Source: Aphidius gifuensis (taxonomy: Eukaryota; Arthropoda; Insecta; Hymenoptera; Braconidae). From it: a stretch of DNA of 64,000 nt. The notes beneath the pieces are model-generated. The model saw nothing but the letters and a program-made list of their open reading frames with translations, was not told the DNA's origin and ran no database searches. The stretch is taken from the NCBI RefSeq assembly GCF_014905175.1, contig NC_057789.1, forward strand, positions 22,998,555 to 23,062,554. The letters are read 5' to 3'. Both the position numbers and the translations under genes were made by a program. Shown in pieces: positions 24,133-35,680 of this stretch. How positions within the stretch are numbered: the first letter of the stretch is position 1; each line of letters starts with the position of its first letter.

Positions 24133-25233
24133 TTATATTTGATCTAAAATTACAGTTTTTGCAAAGTTATTATTATTTACAGTAATCGGTCGGTTATAAA
24201 ATCTTGCAAATACACTTGAGTCTTTTGACCAACCTGCTGAATTTCTAATAGTGTCATAATCTAGTCCTTTTTTAAATGCAAATGATGTTGATGCATGTCT
24301 TGTACTGTGGGCAGTATACTTGTCATCAATGCCACATTCGACTAATATTTCTTTTATCCATCTGCTGAGTGTTTGTGATGAAGCTTCACCATGTGGTTTG
24401 ACATATGATAAAAATAATTGCCCTGATTTATTTTTTCTTATTGTTTCTGTTACATTAATATACTCTTGCAGTGTTAGTGCAACACATAAACCTGGTTTTT
24501 CCTTGAACCAAGGAAACTCCAGGAATGGATTAAATGTACCAGGTCTTGATGTCTTAGTGATGTCTTCTATTTTTATTTCTACTGTAGATGATTTGAACTT
24601 GATGCAACTCAATTTAATTAGTGCTAAAGATTGAACTCTAAAACCTGAACCTAATGCTAACAACATTTTTTGTTAATTCTTTCAAGCTTAGTTTTCCTAA
24701 AGGCATCCACTTATCTATCACATCTAAAACCTGTTGTACGTTCCATGTACTGTTGTACTTTGGTCTTATTGGTTTTATACGAAAAACCCTCTTAAAAAAT
24801 CTATTTAACATAGCACATTCTGATAGACTTTCCTTGCTAATTAATGATATTGCAGCTCTTAAAGTGTTCAAGGTACCATAAGAAGCTCCTGCTTTTAGTC
24901 TGTCTGCTAAAAATTCAAGTACCACCCTGGCCTCAGCTTGATAAGGATTGTACCTTCCTAATAATTATAACAACAAGTTTTAATTAATTTCTGTATTTAT
25001 TTTAATAATTAAACATATAGTTATTTATTATAAATGATACATTTACTTTCTTGACAATATGACCACCATACTTTAAGTGCTGACTGATATTGTTTAATTG
25101 TTGAATCAGCCAATGAAGCCAATAAGACTTTGGCTACTTCGTCTGATGATCCTTTTAATTTAAAGGACCTGGTGATAATATCCCTGCAATCAGTGAAAGG
25201 CTCGAGGCCATTGGATGTTGTATTTTCCTGCAA
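24133..25233 (-). pseudogene. DIRS tyrosine recombinase, one intron and one frameshift
   Basis: The N-terminal SAM-like part (25233-25047) ends at a GTAAAT donor. An 89-base intron (25046-24958) ends in TTATTAG, and splicing restores the frame into RYNPYQAEARVVLEFL. A frameshift near 24660 precedes the catalytic half. The conserved residues are visible: Arg in GSGFRVQSL, His-x-x-Arg in AHSTRHAS, and the Tyr nucleophile in FARFYNRP. The enzyme would insert the circular DNA intermediate. It overlaps the RNase H end by about 80 bases. Confidence 0.85.
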
Positions 25234-27060
25234 GGAGATAAAAGAAGGTCATTAGCTGGGTTGAATATGATTGGTTTTCCTTTTAACATTTGTTTAAATA
25301 CTGGAAACCACGGTTGAGTGGTCCAATATGGTACCACAATAACACCACTGGATCCCTCTTCCCTGATCTTTTTCATGATTCTTGGGATGAGTGCAAATGG
25401 TGGAAAAGCATACCAGAAATATTTTTCCCAGTTCATGGTAAATGCATTAATAACTAATGCCTCTGGGTCTCTTTGCCAGGAACAAAATTTATTGCACTTT
25501 TTGTTACATCTGGTGGCAAATAAATCTATTTCTGGTTTACCAAATTTATCAACAATTGTTTTATAATTTTTATCATTTAACTCCCACTCAGTGTCAAGAT
25601 TTGTTATTCTTGATTCGGTATCTGCTTCTGTATTTTCTTTTGAAGGAATATACTCAGCAAATACCCATATTTTTCTTGATTCACACCAGTCCCAAAGCTC
25701 TTTGGTGATTTTATTTAAATGTGGAAAACGAATTCCACCCATTTTGTTGACATAAGCTATGCAGTGGTATTGTCAATACGTAACAATATCTGACAAGACC
25801 TTTCATCAGATGCAAAGCATTTAAGAGCCAAGAAAGCTGCCAAAATCTCTAAATGATTTATGTGGAGCTTGCTTTCTTCTGGGCCCCAAAAACCATGTGC
25901 TCTCTCGTCTTGACAGAAAGCACCCCAACCTGTTAATGATCCATCTGAGAAGATCTCTTTTTTATATTGATAAGAGCGAATTGGGCTGTTATATCTTATA
26001 ATACGTTCTTCCCACCAACTCAAGTCCTCTTGGACATTATATGGTAATTTTATTGTTTTTTCATAATTACCAAAATTATTTTCCAGAGCTGAATATTTAA
26101 GTCTCTCTAGAAGTTTATAATTCATCCAACCATATTCGACAGCTGGGCAAGCTGCTACCAGTGTTCCTACCAGTTGAGCCAGCTCTCTGATTTTACATTT
26201 ATCTTTTCTTTTAAAATCTTTAATTAATTTTCGTAATTTAATTCTTTTTTCTTCTGGTAATTCAACTTGCCAAGCTCTCGAATTTATGATGAAACCTAGA
26301 AATTTACAACTTGTGCTGGGTATATAATTACTTTTCTTTTCATTTATAATAAACCCAAGTAATGTTAACAATTCTATTGTTTTGTTCAGGTTATGTTGAC
26401 ACTGATCTGGGGATTCTCCCGGTAATAGAATGTCATCCAGGTATGCTACTGATTTGAGGCCTCTATTCCTTAAATAAGCCATAACTGGTCTTAGCACTTT
26501 TGTAAATACCAAAGGGCTGGCATTCATGCCAAATGGTAGTGCTGTAAACTGATACAATTGGTTATTAAAACAAAAACGTAAATATTTTTTATCTTTCTTA
26601 TTTATTGGTATTAATAAGTATGCATCCTTAAGATCCAGGTTACACATGTACTCATGTGGTCTCAAGATGTTTATAACTGTTCTTACATCCTCCAGCTTAA
26701 AATGCTCAGTGGCAATAAATTTATTTAGCTTTTTGAGATTGAGAATGAACCTGTATGTTCCATCAGATTTCTGTACCAAGAAATAAGAAGATAAAAATTG
26801 TCCATCAGTTATTTTACATTTTTCAATTGCTCCAATATCTTCCAGTCTATTAATAGCATTATGTAATTCAGTTGTTTCGCTATTTATAAAATTTGTGACG
26901 TCTGGTGTACTTTGCTGTATCACCTCAGTAAAAAAAGGGATTTTAAACCCACCAACTGCACTTAAAACATATTCATCCGTGGTGATTTCTCGCCACCTGT
27001 TGATAAATTGTTTTAATCTGCCACCAATTTTTACTTTTAATTCCGACGGTGATGTTGACT
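25155..27060 (-). pseudogene. DIRS reverse transcriptase-RNase H, one frameshift
   Basis: The frame opens over the end of gag (GGRLKQFINRWREIT), so expression probably needs frameshifting or its own start. RT blocks are DLKDAYLLIP, ALPFGMNASP, and the catalytic AYLDDIL. RNase H follows with FSDGSLTGWG, HLEILAA and RIDNTTA. At 25757 one base is missing, giving TAG, and the domain continues one frame over (VFAEYIPSKENTEAD) into a typical DIRS tail (VVPYWTTQPWFP) ending at 25155. Confidence 0.85.
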
Positions 27061-28346
27061 GCGAGACTTGAATCTTGTTGACTGTGTTGATGACTTCTGT
27101 GCTGGTTGGCTCTTTGATTTTGTTGAGACGAATGCTCGTGAATTTTGTTTCTTGTAGTTCGACTGGTTCGTCTCTTTCTTGCCTGTCGAACTTCTCGAGT
27201 TTAAAGAACCAGACCTGACCTGATTTTTCTTCTCTTCATCTTGAGGTTTTAGCTCGAGTGCAACACTTTCTACAGCTTTAAGGTCCTTGACTCTCTCACC
27301 TAATTTGTCTCCAAAAAGCCATTCACCTGTCACAGATTCATTAAGCAAATTCTGTGTCTTTTTCTCATAACCAGGCGTAATAAAAGCTTTACGTGCTGTA
27401 CTAGTTGCATGAAATAACTCTGCCAATATCTGGGTTGCACCCACCATGTTAACTCTGATATCTAGTGAATCTTTTTCTCCATTAAGTAACAGAGTCAAAG
27501 CTGATGCTGTTGCTCCCAAGGCAGAACCGATTAATTGCTGCATGTCTCTAAAATGGTTGTCTCTTTTTCTTGGAGTTTTACAGCAATTTCTTGATTCAGT
27601 TTAGGTGCTGTTAGTGAGAGGTCACCCTCTTTTGGAAATTTGGCCAAGAAATTTTCCTTGAACTTTTCACCAATTCCATTTTTAATCCAGCTAGGAACAC
27701 GTGACACCAGATCAGCATGTACCTTGAGTGTATTAACATCTTTGGGTACTGGATCATCACCTAATAACTGCTGTGTCTCTTCATCAATTTCAACAGACAC
27801 CTTCTGCTGCTCATCAGTTCCATCATCAGGTTGATGAACCTGAGCAGTAGTTTTGATGTTGTCTACTGGCCCGTCATCATCGCTAGACGAGGAATCGTCA
27901 GCCGATAATGCAGATCTCTCACTTTGCTCATCTGAAAAAACAGATGTAAAAGATAACGTTTGTTTTGACTACGTGACCGTAATATGAAACCGTTGCACAC
28001 AACAACGTTTACATTGACAACTTAACCTCTTGTGAAAAGCTTTGTCTGAGATCAGATTATGTTTCATCTAAAAATGAACTCTTCTGTCTATTTGAATTAA
28101 CACTTGTCTCACCTTATAATGAGCTCGGTTATTCAATGGTACTTAAAAATACCTGTCTCATCTGATAATGAGATTTATTTTCTAATAAAAAATTTTCTTA
28201 CCTTCGTTGTTTAATGGATCTCTTTCATCGATCTCCTTAACTTTATCCTCTAATTTTTGTAATTTATTTAGGATTAAATCTAAAGCCGAGTCTATCCTTT
28301 CTTCTCGCTTGCGCTTCTCTGCTTTCCTATCCAACTTCTCTGCCAT
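27037..28346 (-). pseudogene. DIRS gag, two exons, one frameshift
   Basis: Exon 1 runs from ATG 28346 to 28202 (48 codons, highly charged). It is followed by a GTAAG donor. A TTTTTTCAG acceptor precedes exon 2, which starts at 27931. Joining them keeps one open frame through an acidic Ser/Asp tract into the body. Near 27540 the frame breaks (stop just after a CSN codon run) and resumes one base over to 27037, ending in a basic tail. It would form the nucleoprotein particle. Confidence 0.72.
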
Positions 28347-28584
28347 TTTTCTTCTTGATAATTATTAATTAATAATTATTAATTACACTATTTTTTACTT
28401 TTTTGCAAAAACACTTTGTGACTTGTCTAACGCCAAAAGCGTAATGAAGTCAGGGAGTAATGTAGACATATAGGTCGATATATCGATATATAGATTTTGC
28501 TTTTGGTATCTAAAAAGTGGCGGACTCTAGCGGTCAGTAGGCGGTACTACATTGTAATCTCGAGAACGAGGCATGAAGTATAAT

Positions 28585-29274
28585 GAGGTATAACGTATAA
28601 GCTGCGCGAGCGCTTCTATCCGGCAGCCGAACAGCAACACACTATTCTTTACAGTAACAGATAGAGTTGACTATCTTCGTTTTCTAGTGTTCTCGGTAGT
28701 ATCAGAAATAAATCGCCAGCGGCATGGAGAATGGAGAATGGAAATGCAATGAGGTACATATAAAACTCTGTGGTCAACAGCTAAAAATGAGAAAATGTTT
28801 TTGTTAAAACTGTTATTTTCCTTATATTCATTCTATATTTATTAACTATCTTGTGAAAAGAATTGGAAGTCGTTCCCTAATGGAAACGACGTTAACTTAG
28901 ATACTTGTCGGTTTTTTTTATGATGTTATATGAAGAAGTTTATATGGGCCCATATATCATTAATGCTTTTTTTTATTCTCGTATCTTAAAATTTTTTGTC
29001 GCGTCACTGATGAAAAAATTAAGTTCTTTAGTAGTATGTGTGTGCACGGATATATACTAACAAGCGAAATTTACATCGACACTAAAACGATGCTTGTAGT
29101 AGTTAACTCAGTTCCCCGACACTCTCAAACTTTTTATATTTAAAAGTTATTTATTTATAAAAAGCATAAGAATATGAACAAAATATAAAAATATTGTCTT
29201 GTCCAGGCCCATAATCTTATATAGTAAACGTAAACTTTTGAATAAAACAATAAAAAAATATTCAATGACTGTGC
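28585..29274. other. Gene-free flank right of the DIRS element
   Basis: Mixed sequence, more G+C-rich near 28600-28740. It has no open frame with recognisable content. Confidence 0.4.
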
Positions 29275-29592
29275 AATGACTGTAAATACAGGCTTGATAC
29301 GAGCTTGGAATTTTTAACTTTGTGTAAGGCTTGGAATTAACGATTGTCACAGGCTTGGTACAAGCCTGGAATAACAAGTCTTGGAAATACAGACTGAGCT
29401 TGGAATTTTTAACCTTGTGTGAGGCTTGGAAATAACAATCGACACAGGCTTGGTACAAGCCTAGATTAACAAGTCTTGTGCAATGACTGCAAAAATTCTC
29501 TGTGCCAAGCTAGGCACATTCTAGTCCACCAAGGCTAGGAAACACAAGCTTGTAACAAGCCTGGCACGGCCGTTCACCCTTGTGGGATCCTA
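29275..29592 (+). mobile_element. AGGCTTG-motif element fragment, target of a later insertion
   Basis: Tandem AGGCTTGGAATT and CAGGCTTGGTACAAGCC palindromes, ending CACGGCCGTTCACCCTTG, then GGATCCTA. Its terminal CCTGGG reappears at 31411, right of the inserted element. The copy at 10915-11099 shows the uninterrupted join. Confidence 0.7.
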
Positions 29593-31408
29593 CCCGAGTA
29601 GAAATGTCCCGAGTAGAAATGTGTTCAGGATAGCCTGAACCCTGATCCGGATCGGATCAGGAAATCGTAAGGTTATCCTTGTTCAGGTATCCTTACCACA
29701 TCCTGATCCAATATGGATCAGGATATGATAAGGCTTTCCCTATTCAGGTATCTCCATCACAAACTGATCCATTCTAGATCAGGATAACCTTAACTTATCC
29801 TTATTAAGGATATCTTGATCCAATCTGGATCCAGACTTGATCAAGTAAAAATTATCTGATAATTTATTTTTCTAAAAACAATTTGTCTGATCCGGATAGC
29901 ATCAGGATAACCTTAACTTATCCTTAACAGGGATATCTTGATCCAATCTGGATCCAGACTTGATCAAGTAAAAATTAATAAATAAATTATTTTTTAAATA
30001 CCAATTATCTGATCAAGATAACATCAGGATATCCTTAACTTATCCTCAACAGGGATATCTTGATCCAATCTGGATCCAGATTTGATCAAGTAAAAATTAA
30101 AACATAATTCATTTTTTAAAGTACAATTTGCCTGATCCGGATAGCATCAGGATAACCTTACCTTATCCTTAATAAGGATATCTTGATCCAATCTGGATCC
30201 AGTCTTGATCAGGTAAAAGTTATCACGTAACTTATATCTTTCAATACCATTTGCTTGATTCATTCTAGATCAGGATAACCTTAACTTATCCTTACTAAGG
30301 ATATATTGATCCAATCTTGATCCAGACTTGCTGAAGTAAAAATATTGAAAGAATAAGTTAATTTTTCACCATGTTCTTGTTAAAGATAGTATCAGGATAA
30401 CTTATTACACCCTCAACATATACGTTTATTATACATAAACATAACGTTTTATTTATGTATATATATGTAATTATGTATTTAAAAATTGGCTGAATTTCGT
30501 ATTTTTATTGTAACTATGTCTTGATCTTGAACTGATAGAGTAATTTATATATTTCGGACTGAACACGTACAAAAAAAATAATTATTTTATGTTTTGATTT
30601 TTTCTTTATATTTTTAATAGTTAATTATTATTTATTTATGTTTTTTGTTTATTTATCTACTAACTCATTTATTTATTATTTATTAATTCATAAGAATGAA
30701 AAAATCTTCCCGAGTATCGTTTGTCAAAATGGCTCAGTGGGTAGAGCGTCACCCGCATATTTTCAATTCCGCGTTCGAGGGTTCGAGACCCGGTCACTGT
30801 AAATTAATTTGGGTCAAGTTTAAGAGCAGAATATTCAGCTTTAGGTTTAGGTTAAGTTCCATAATGTAACGTTCATACATCCGTCATATATTAACCACTA
30901 TATGTTATAAGAAAAGATATGAAAAAAAAATATTTTTTTTTTTTCGAAAATGCAAATGTTCCCTGGTCCATTCCGGATCATGTATCCTGATCAGGATTGG
31001 ATCCAGATCCCGGATCCGTTTTGGATCATGTATCCGTACGTTATCCTGAAGACGACATCAGGTATACCTGCTCCAATCCGGATCCGAACCTTACCAAAAA
31101 ACATTACCATCCCGATCCATTTCGGATCCAGAATCTGGATCCAGTCTTGATAATCTATCGTGATCCAATTCGGATCATGTATCCTGACCAGAATTCGATC
31201 CAGATTCTGGATCTATTTTGGATCATGTAACTTTACGTTATCCTGAAGACGACATCAGGTATACCTGATCCAATCCGGATCCGAACCTTACCAAAAAACA
31301 TTACCATCCTGATCCATTTCGGATCCAGAATGTGGATCCGGAATGGATTTGAAATGAGAATATCCTGATCAGGTCCTGATTAGGACCTGACTTAAATTTC
31401 TACTCGGG
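29593..31408. mobile_element. TA-flanked TIR element filled with GATCC/CCTGATC motifs
   Basis: The ends CCCGAGTAGAAAT and ATTTCTACTCGGG are perfect inverted repeats flanked by TA. The interior is made of repeated TATCTTGATCCAATCTGGAT, ATCAGGATAACCTTAACTTA and related palindromic motifs: left half about 29640-30410, right half 30950-31390 with the mirror arrangement. A tRNA-like segment sits between (30730-30800). Short open frames are repeat artefacts. Confidence 0.78.
30730..30800 (+). other. tRNA-like core inside the 29593-31408 element
   Basis: A clear D-arm (GGCTCAGTGGGTAGAGC, pol III A box) and T-arm (GGGTTCGAGACCC, B box). The anticodon arm is irregular and no acceptor stem pairs, so it is not a normal tRNA. 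It could still recruit TFIIIC. Confidence 0.6.
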
Positions 31409-31436
31409 TACCTGGGACTCAACGTCAAATAGATAT

Positions 31437-31674
31437 AGAGACTTCGTATTAGGCTCATATTATGCGCCTTGAAAAACTCTATCGCCTGCATTGAGGTTTT
31501 TTCTTCTATCTCTAATAGTTTTTGAGAAAATGAAAAAAAACTTCAAAATTAAACAAAAAATTCGGATATTTAATTTTTTTTCTCGAAAACCGTTATTGAT
31601 AGAAAAAAAATCCTGACTGATGTCACTAGATTTTTTTGAGACGCATAATTTGAGCCTAATACGAACGCTCTATC
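31437..31674 (+). mobile_element. Palindromic MITE, second dispersed copy
   Basis: Starts AGAGACTTCGTATTAGGCTCA with an interior TATCGCCTGCATTGAGG block and ends TTGAGCCTAATACGAACGCTCT. Same family as 11100-11330. Confidence 0.7.
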
Positions 31675-31851
31675 TTGATTATAACAAAAGTTATGCCGAA
31701 AAAACAATCAAAAAAACAGTCCGAAGAATGTCATCATAGAGTTGAAATAAAATGTTTATAAGGCTTCAAAAAAGCCTTAAACTGAATTATATTATTGTTA
31801 ATGAACCATTAAATTATATTTGAGCAATAATTTAAAATAACCATGGCCCTA

Positions 31852-31920
31852 GCCGGAGTATTAAAAATTTTTAATTTTCAACGGGTAACGCGGGCCACAC
31901 GCCCCAACGAACGTTACCAT
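31852..31920 (-). repeat. CCGGAGT-TTGAAAAT-TTTTCAA motif, copy 2
   Basis: CCATGGCCCTAGCCGGAGTA begins a stretch matching 19543-19620 over about 75 bases, including GGGCCACACGC and CGTTACCAT. Confidence 0.65.
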
Positions 31921-32004
31921 GTCTTTTTTTCAATTATTTTTTTTAACAATCATTATTAACAACATTTCTATCTCATAAAATTCAACCTAAACTAAACTAG
32001 AATT

Positions 32005-32085
32005 CCGGAACCTTCGGGGATCGATCTCGAAGCTTGTCCGTTCGAAGTCAGCGACACTGTCCTATCGACCACAGCGGCGTACATG
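32005..32085 (-). other. tRNA-like segment
   Basis: On the minus strand TGGTCGATAGGACAGTGTCG resembles an A box / D-arm and CTTCGAGATCGATCC a B box. No complete cloverleaf is seen. The surrounding 31920-32410 shows no gene. Confidence 0.4.
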
Positions 32086-32528
32086 AAATCGTTGAAATCA
32101 AAAGTCATTTACAAGCGTAGAAAGTTATTTAAAAATTACAATAAAAAAACTTGATATGATTAATAATATAAATAGGCAACGATGTATTTAATATTATCAA
32201 AAAATAAAATGACATTGTGAAGTTAATTTTTATTTTTTTTTCCAAATACTTCTAAGTTAGATCCATTTTAAATCAGGCCATTTTTAAGAAGCCAAAAAAA
32301 AGTCAGGGCTTTTTTTAAAGGCCATTTTTCCGATGTACGAGGTTCAGATCGTCTTTTTTTCTAACTATATTTCACCATCTTGCATACTATTTTCGGCGAT
32401 CTGAAATAACAGACGAACTTCCCGAACCTGATTATTTATAATACATACATCATTTGCATTTTCAATGAAAACTCATTATTACCCACAGAAATTGTGAGTC
32501 AGGTGATTGGACAGTATTTTGAGAAAAA

Positions 32529-33286
32529 TCCCGATTGGAAATTGAAATCAAGTTTTGATTAAAACTTGATCAGGCAACATTGATTTCGAATCCATTCTTG
32601 ATCAAGATGCTTGATCCAAACTTGATCAAGAACGTAACGCCAAACGAGACAGAAGATCGAGAATTATAGAGACGGAATTTTTTTTTTTTTTTTTTTTTTT
32701 TATTAAGCGCACATACCGGGATTCGAACCGACGAAGCTTAGATTGTAATAAGAGGAACGCGTTAGTTTTTTATCAGTGTGAAAATGATATAGTTGTAACA
32801 ATGAATGGAATAAATGATTAAAAAAAATACAAGTACCTCAATGTATAATAATTGATCAAGTTTGGATCAAGCCGGCCTTATTGAGAATAAGTTAAGGTTT
32901 CCTTGATCCAATCTTGATCATGATCTCGAAAAAAATCCAACTACCGAAATATATAGTAACTGATGAATTCTTGATCAAGTTTGGATCAGGATGGCATTAT
33001 TAAGGATAAGTTAAGGTTTTCTTGATCCAATTTAATCAAGATGATCTTGAAAAAAATACAAGGGACGAAATATATGTTAATTGATCAATTCTTGATCAAG
33101 TTCGGATCAAGCCGGCCTCATTAAGGATAAGTTAAGGTTTCTTTGATCCAATCTTGATCAAGTTATCCTTTATCAAGCATATTGATCAAATTTTGATCAG
33201 GCTTCCCGTGTTAAGGCAACATTGATCAAGTCTTGATCAAGACTTGAAGACAAATCAGGCTAGCCTGATCAGATTTCCACTCGGGA
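32529..33286. mobile_element. TIR element of TTGATCAAG motifs inside the LRR pseudogene
   Basis: The ends TCCCGATTGGAAAT and ATTTCCACTCGGGA are inverted with one mismatch. The interior repeats TTGATCAAGTTTGGATCAAG and TTAAGGATAAGTTAAGG. Because the empty site is known from the intact gene, its edges are well fixed. A tRNA-like piece with a poly(A) run lies inside. Confidence 0.82.
32680..32765 (-). other. tRNA-like core with poly(A) tail
   Basis: On the minus strand CGTCGGTTCGAATCCCGG is a good T-arm / B box, followed by TATGTGCGCTTAAT and a 20-plus A run. The 5' half is degenerate. It looks like a retroposed tRNA relic. Confidence 0.5.
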
Positions 33287-33568
33287 AGATTCAATTTTTA
33301 AAACGTATCCAGAAAAACTTGAAATAACAAATAGAAAAAGTTAACGTCTTCCATTCAAAAATATATCATCATCATCTGCACTAATTAAAACAGTACGGCT
33401 TAATTTGACTGCTGATGTTGAATTGCATATTGAACTTTAATTAAAGTATTATGTTCTAAATAAGATAAAATAACCCAGGTAAGAGTTCTCGGGCTTGAAC
33501 AACTGTGCCAGGCTTGTGCGAGGGTCGTGTATCAAGCCTTGGAAGCACAAGCTTGACACAAGCTTGTG

Positions 33569-34577
33569 CACAGTAAAAAAAAAAATGTAAAATTTAACAT
33601 TTTTTGGATGTCAAAATCGGTCTACACTTTTTTAAATGTTAAATTCAACATTTTTTTAAATGTTAAATTTTAACACTTAATAAATGTTAAAAAATTAACA
33701 TTTAAAAAAGTGTTAAAAATTAACATTCGAAAAAATGTTAAAATTTAACATTTAAAAAAGTGTAGACCGATTTTGACATCCAAAAAAATGTTAAAAATTT
33801 TACATTCAAAAAAATGTAAATTGTCTTGAAGAAAAAAAGCATATGAATATGATTATGTTTCAAATTATTTATTTCAATCTTTTCTTAATTATAAAATTAC
33901 AAACAATCACACAATAGTATATTTCGTTAAAATATATGTTCTCAATTACAATTATCAATTTACAATTCACATTAATTTTCTATTTATAATAATAATATCA
34001 AACATATCACAAATTCAAAATTAATAATAATATTTATATTCACAAAATAAATTTATTTGTAGTAAAATGGATATATAATATAAAAAAAAAATTGACACAA
34101 ACGAGCAAAATCATAGGTTAGGTATGACACATTGGTAATAAAAAGTAAATAATTATTTATTTCGAATGGATATGATCTCGATAAAACAAAAAAAAGATGA
34201 ACTGAAGAATAACTTATGTTTTGTAACTTCTTTAATTATATTATTTATTTTTATAATATGTATTAAACTTATTTCTGTAACACTAAGTTTTCTTTGACGT
34301 CGTTCACTGGTAGAAGCGAGGGAAAATAATTAACGCAACTCGCAAGACATAGCGGTCATCTCTCAACTAATTTTTAACATTCGAAAAATGTCAAATCCAA
34401 AATTTAACATTTTTTCAAGTGTTAATTGTATGTGTAAAATAAATTGACATTTTTTTAGATGTTAAAGATGAAAAAATGTTAAACTTTCATTTAACACTTG
34501 AAAAAATGTTAAAAATTTGACATTTTTATTTTAACATTTACGTTTTTTTTACATTTTACATTTTTTTTTTTACTGTG
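33569..34577. mobile_element. Nested TIR element of TGTTAAATTTAACATTTTT motifs
   Basis: The ends CACAGTAAAAAA and TTTTTTACTGTG are perfect inverted repeats with TG on both sides. GTTAAAATTTAACATTTTTT palindromes fill the outer 300 bases at the left and 200 at the right. The centre is plain A+T. Confidence 0.75.
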
Positions 34578-34920
34578 TGCCCATTGTTTTCCCCGGCCTC
34601 ACACGAGCCTTGTTAACAGAGGCTTGACACAAGACTGTCTTCGTTGTTTTCAACCGGCCTTACACAGGCCTCAATAGTCTAAGCTGGTGTCAAGCCTATT
34701 TTTTTTGTTTTCCCCAGCCCCGCACAAGCCTGACACAGGACTTGACTTGTGCATATATTCAATTAAAAAAAAAACTATATTAATTAGATCTATAAATTGT
34801 AAATAAAAATTTTAAATAACAATTATTAGGTTTTGACTATCGTGCCAGGCTTTTACAAGGACTGTGTATTGACTCTCGAATAAATTTATTCATATAAAAA
34901 ATTTTGACTGACTCTTTCAT

Positions 34921-34996
34921 GGATACCCCAGTGGTTGACTTGATAGAGCATAGAAGTTTCACGTGAAAGACCTAGGATCGATCCCCCGTTGCGCCG
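34921..34996 (+). other. tRNA-like core inside the 33474-35264 element
   Basis: CCCAGTGGTTGACTTGATAG plus GAGCA resembles a D-arm, GTTTCACGTGAAAG an anticodon hairpin and GGATCGATCCCCC a T-arm / B box. No acceptor stem is evident. Confidence 0.5.
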
Positions 34997-35264
34997 TTTA
35001 TATTTTCGTTTATATATTTATCGTTAATTCGAATTGTATTGCATAAAAAATGATAAGATCAACTTAATAAATTAATAATAATTGTTTATTGATCTTTTTT
35101 TATAATTTTTTTTGCAAGACTGTGTCAAGCGTGAAACACAAGCCTGTGTCAAGCCGATACACTAGTCCGACACCAGCAAATACATCGTGAGACTTGACAC
35201 AGGCCCGAGAGCCGGGTAATCAGGCTTGTCCTAGGCTTGTGCCCGTCGTCACTTCCTACCTGGG

Positions 35265-35680
35265 TAAAACAATAAATAAGTTAAAAAAAAAAAAAAAGCC
35301 GGAAAATAAATATTCATTTGCTTCGTTTAAATTAAAAAAAATAAATTGTTTTTTAATTTGATATACAATTTATCAACAATAATATACGCTTGGCTTGACA
35401 AGAATATTTGTTTATCGCATCACACTGTTGGTGATATAACAAAAAAAAAAAAAAATTGGCTGAAATAATTGTGTCGTATCTAAAATTTTATACGATTAAT
35501 ATAAATAAGATAAATAAAAAGCCGGCAAATAAATATTCGTTTGCTTTGTTTGAATTACATATCTAAAGAGAAAAAAAATTTTTTTTGGGTAAATATAATT
35601 ATTAAACAAAATTGTATCGTCACTGAAGTCAGTCTGATCTCGCATGGATCATCTTTACTTGAAATCTGTAATAGTATCCA
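35265..35680. other. LRR gene upstream region with a duplicated ~60-bp segment
   Basis: AAGCCGGAAAATAAATATTC (35296) and AAGCCGGCAAATAAATATTC (35519) head two similar blocks ending CTTCGTTTAAATT / CTTTGTTTGAATT. The first belongs to the end of the decayed LRR duplicate, the second to the intact gene, so they mark the tandem-duplication boundary. Confidence 0.6.

Larger units (their letters stand above)
23693..28584 (-). mobile_element. DIRS-like tyrosine-recombinase retrotransposon, structurally complete
   Basis: Minus-strand element of 4.9 kb. A 100-bp perfect inverted repeat lies at 23782-23881 and 28443-28542. Outside it, the left terminal 80 bp (23693-23772) is exactly complementary to 23975-24054, and the right terminal 37 bp (28548-28584) to 24051-24088. 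Those two internal blocks abut and form the internal complementary region that DIRS elements use to complete circular DNA. The gene order from the right is gag, RT-RNase H, tyrosine recombinase. No target duplication is expected. The perfect terminal matches suggest recent activity, although the genes carry a few one-base lesions. Confidence 0.93.
32420..33470 (+). pseudogene. LRR gene 5' fragment, split by a TIR element
   Basis: Two pieces (about 32440-32528 and 33287-33440) align to the start of the intact LRR gene (35705-35975). They share GAAATTGTGAGTCAGGTGAT, ATATATCATCATCATCTGCA and GCTGATGTTGAATTGCATAT. The copy has frame-disrupting differences and stops after about 85 codons. The join points match the gene exactly across the inserted element at 32529-33286. 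It is a tandem duplicate in decay, further interrupted at 33474. Confidence 0.85.
33474..35264. mobile_element. TIR element of AGGCTTG/CAAGCCT motifs
   Basis: The ends CCCAGGTAAGAG and CTTCCTACCTGGG are inverted. TAA flanks both sides (33471-33473, 35265-35267). Outer parts carry CAGGCTTGTGC and GACACAAGCCTG motifs. It holds a nested element (33569-34577) and a tRNA-like core (34921-34996). It inserted in the 3' part of the LRR pseudogene copy. Confidence 0.75.

Noticed and set aside
30950..31230. Asp/Pro-rich frames
   Set aside because: They arise from the GGATCC/GATCCAGA repeat motifs of the TIR element.
29275..35264. CRISPR-like array from regularly recurring GATC motifs
   Set aside because: Spacing is irregular, motifs occur in both orientations, and the genome is eukaryotic.
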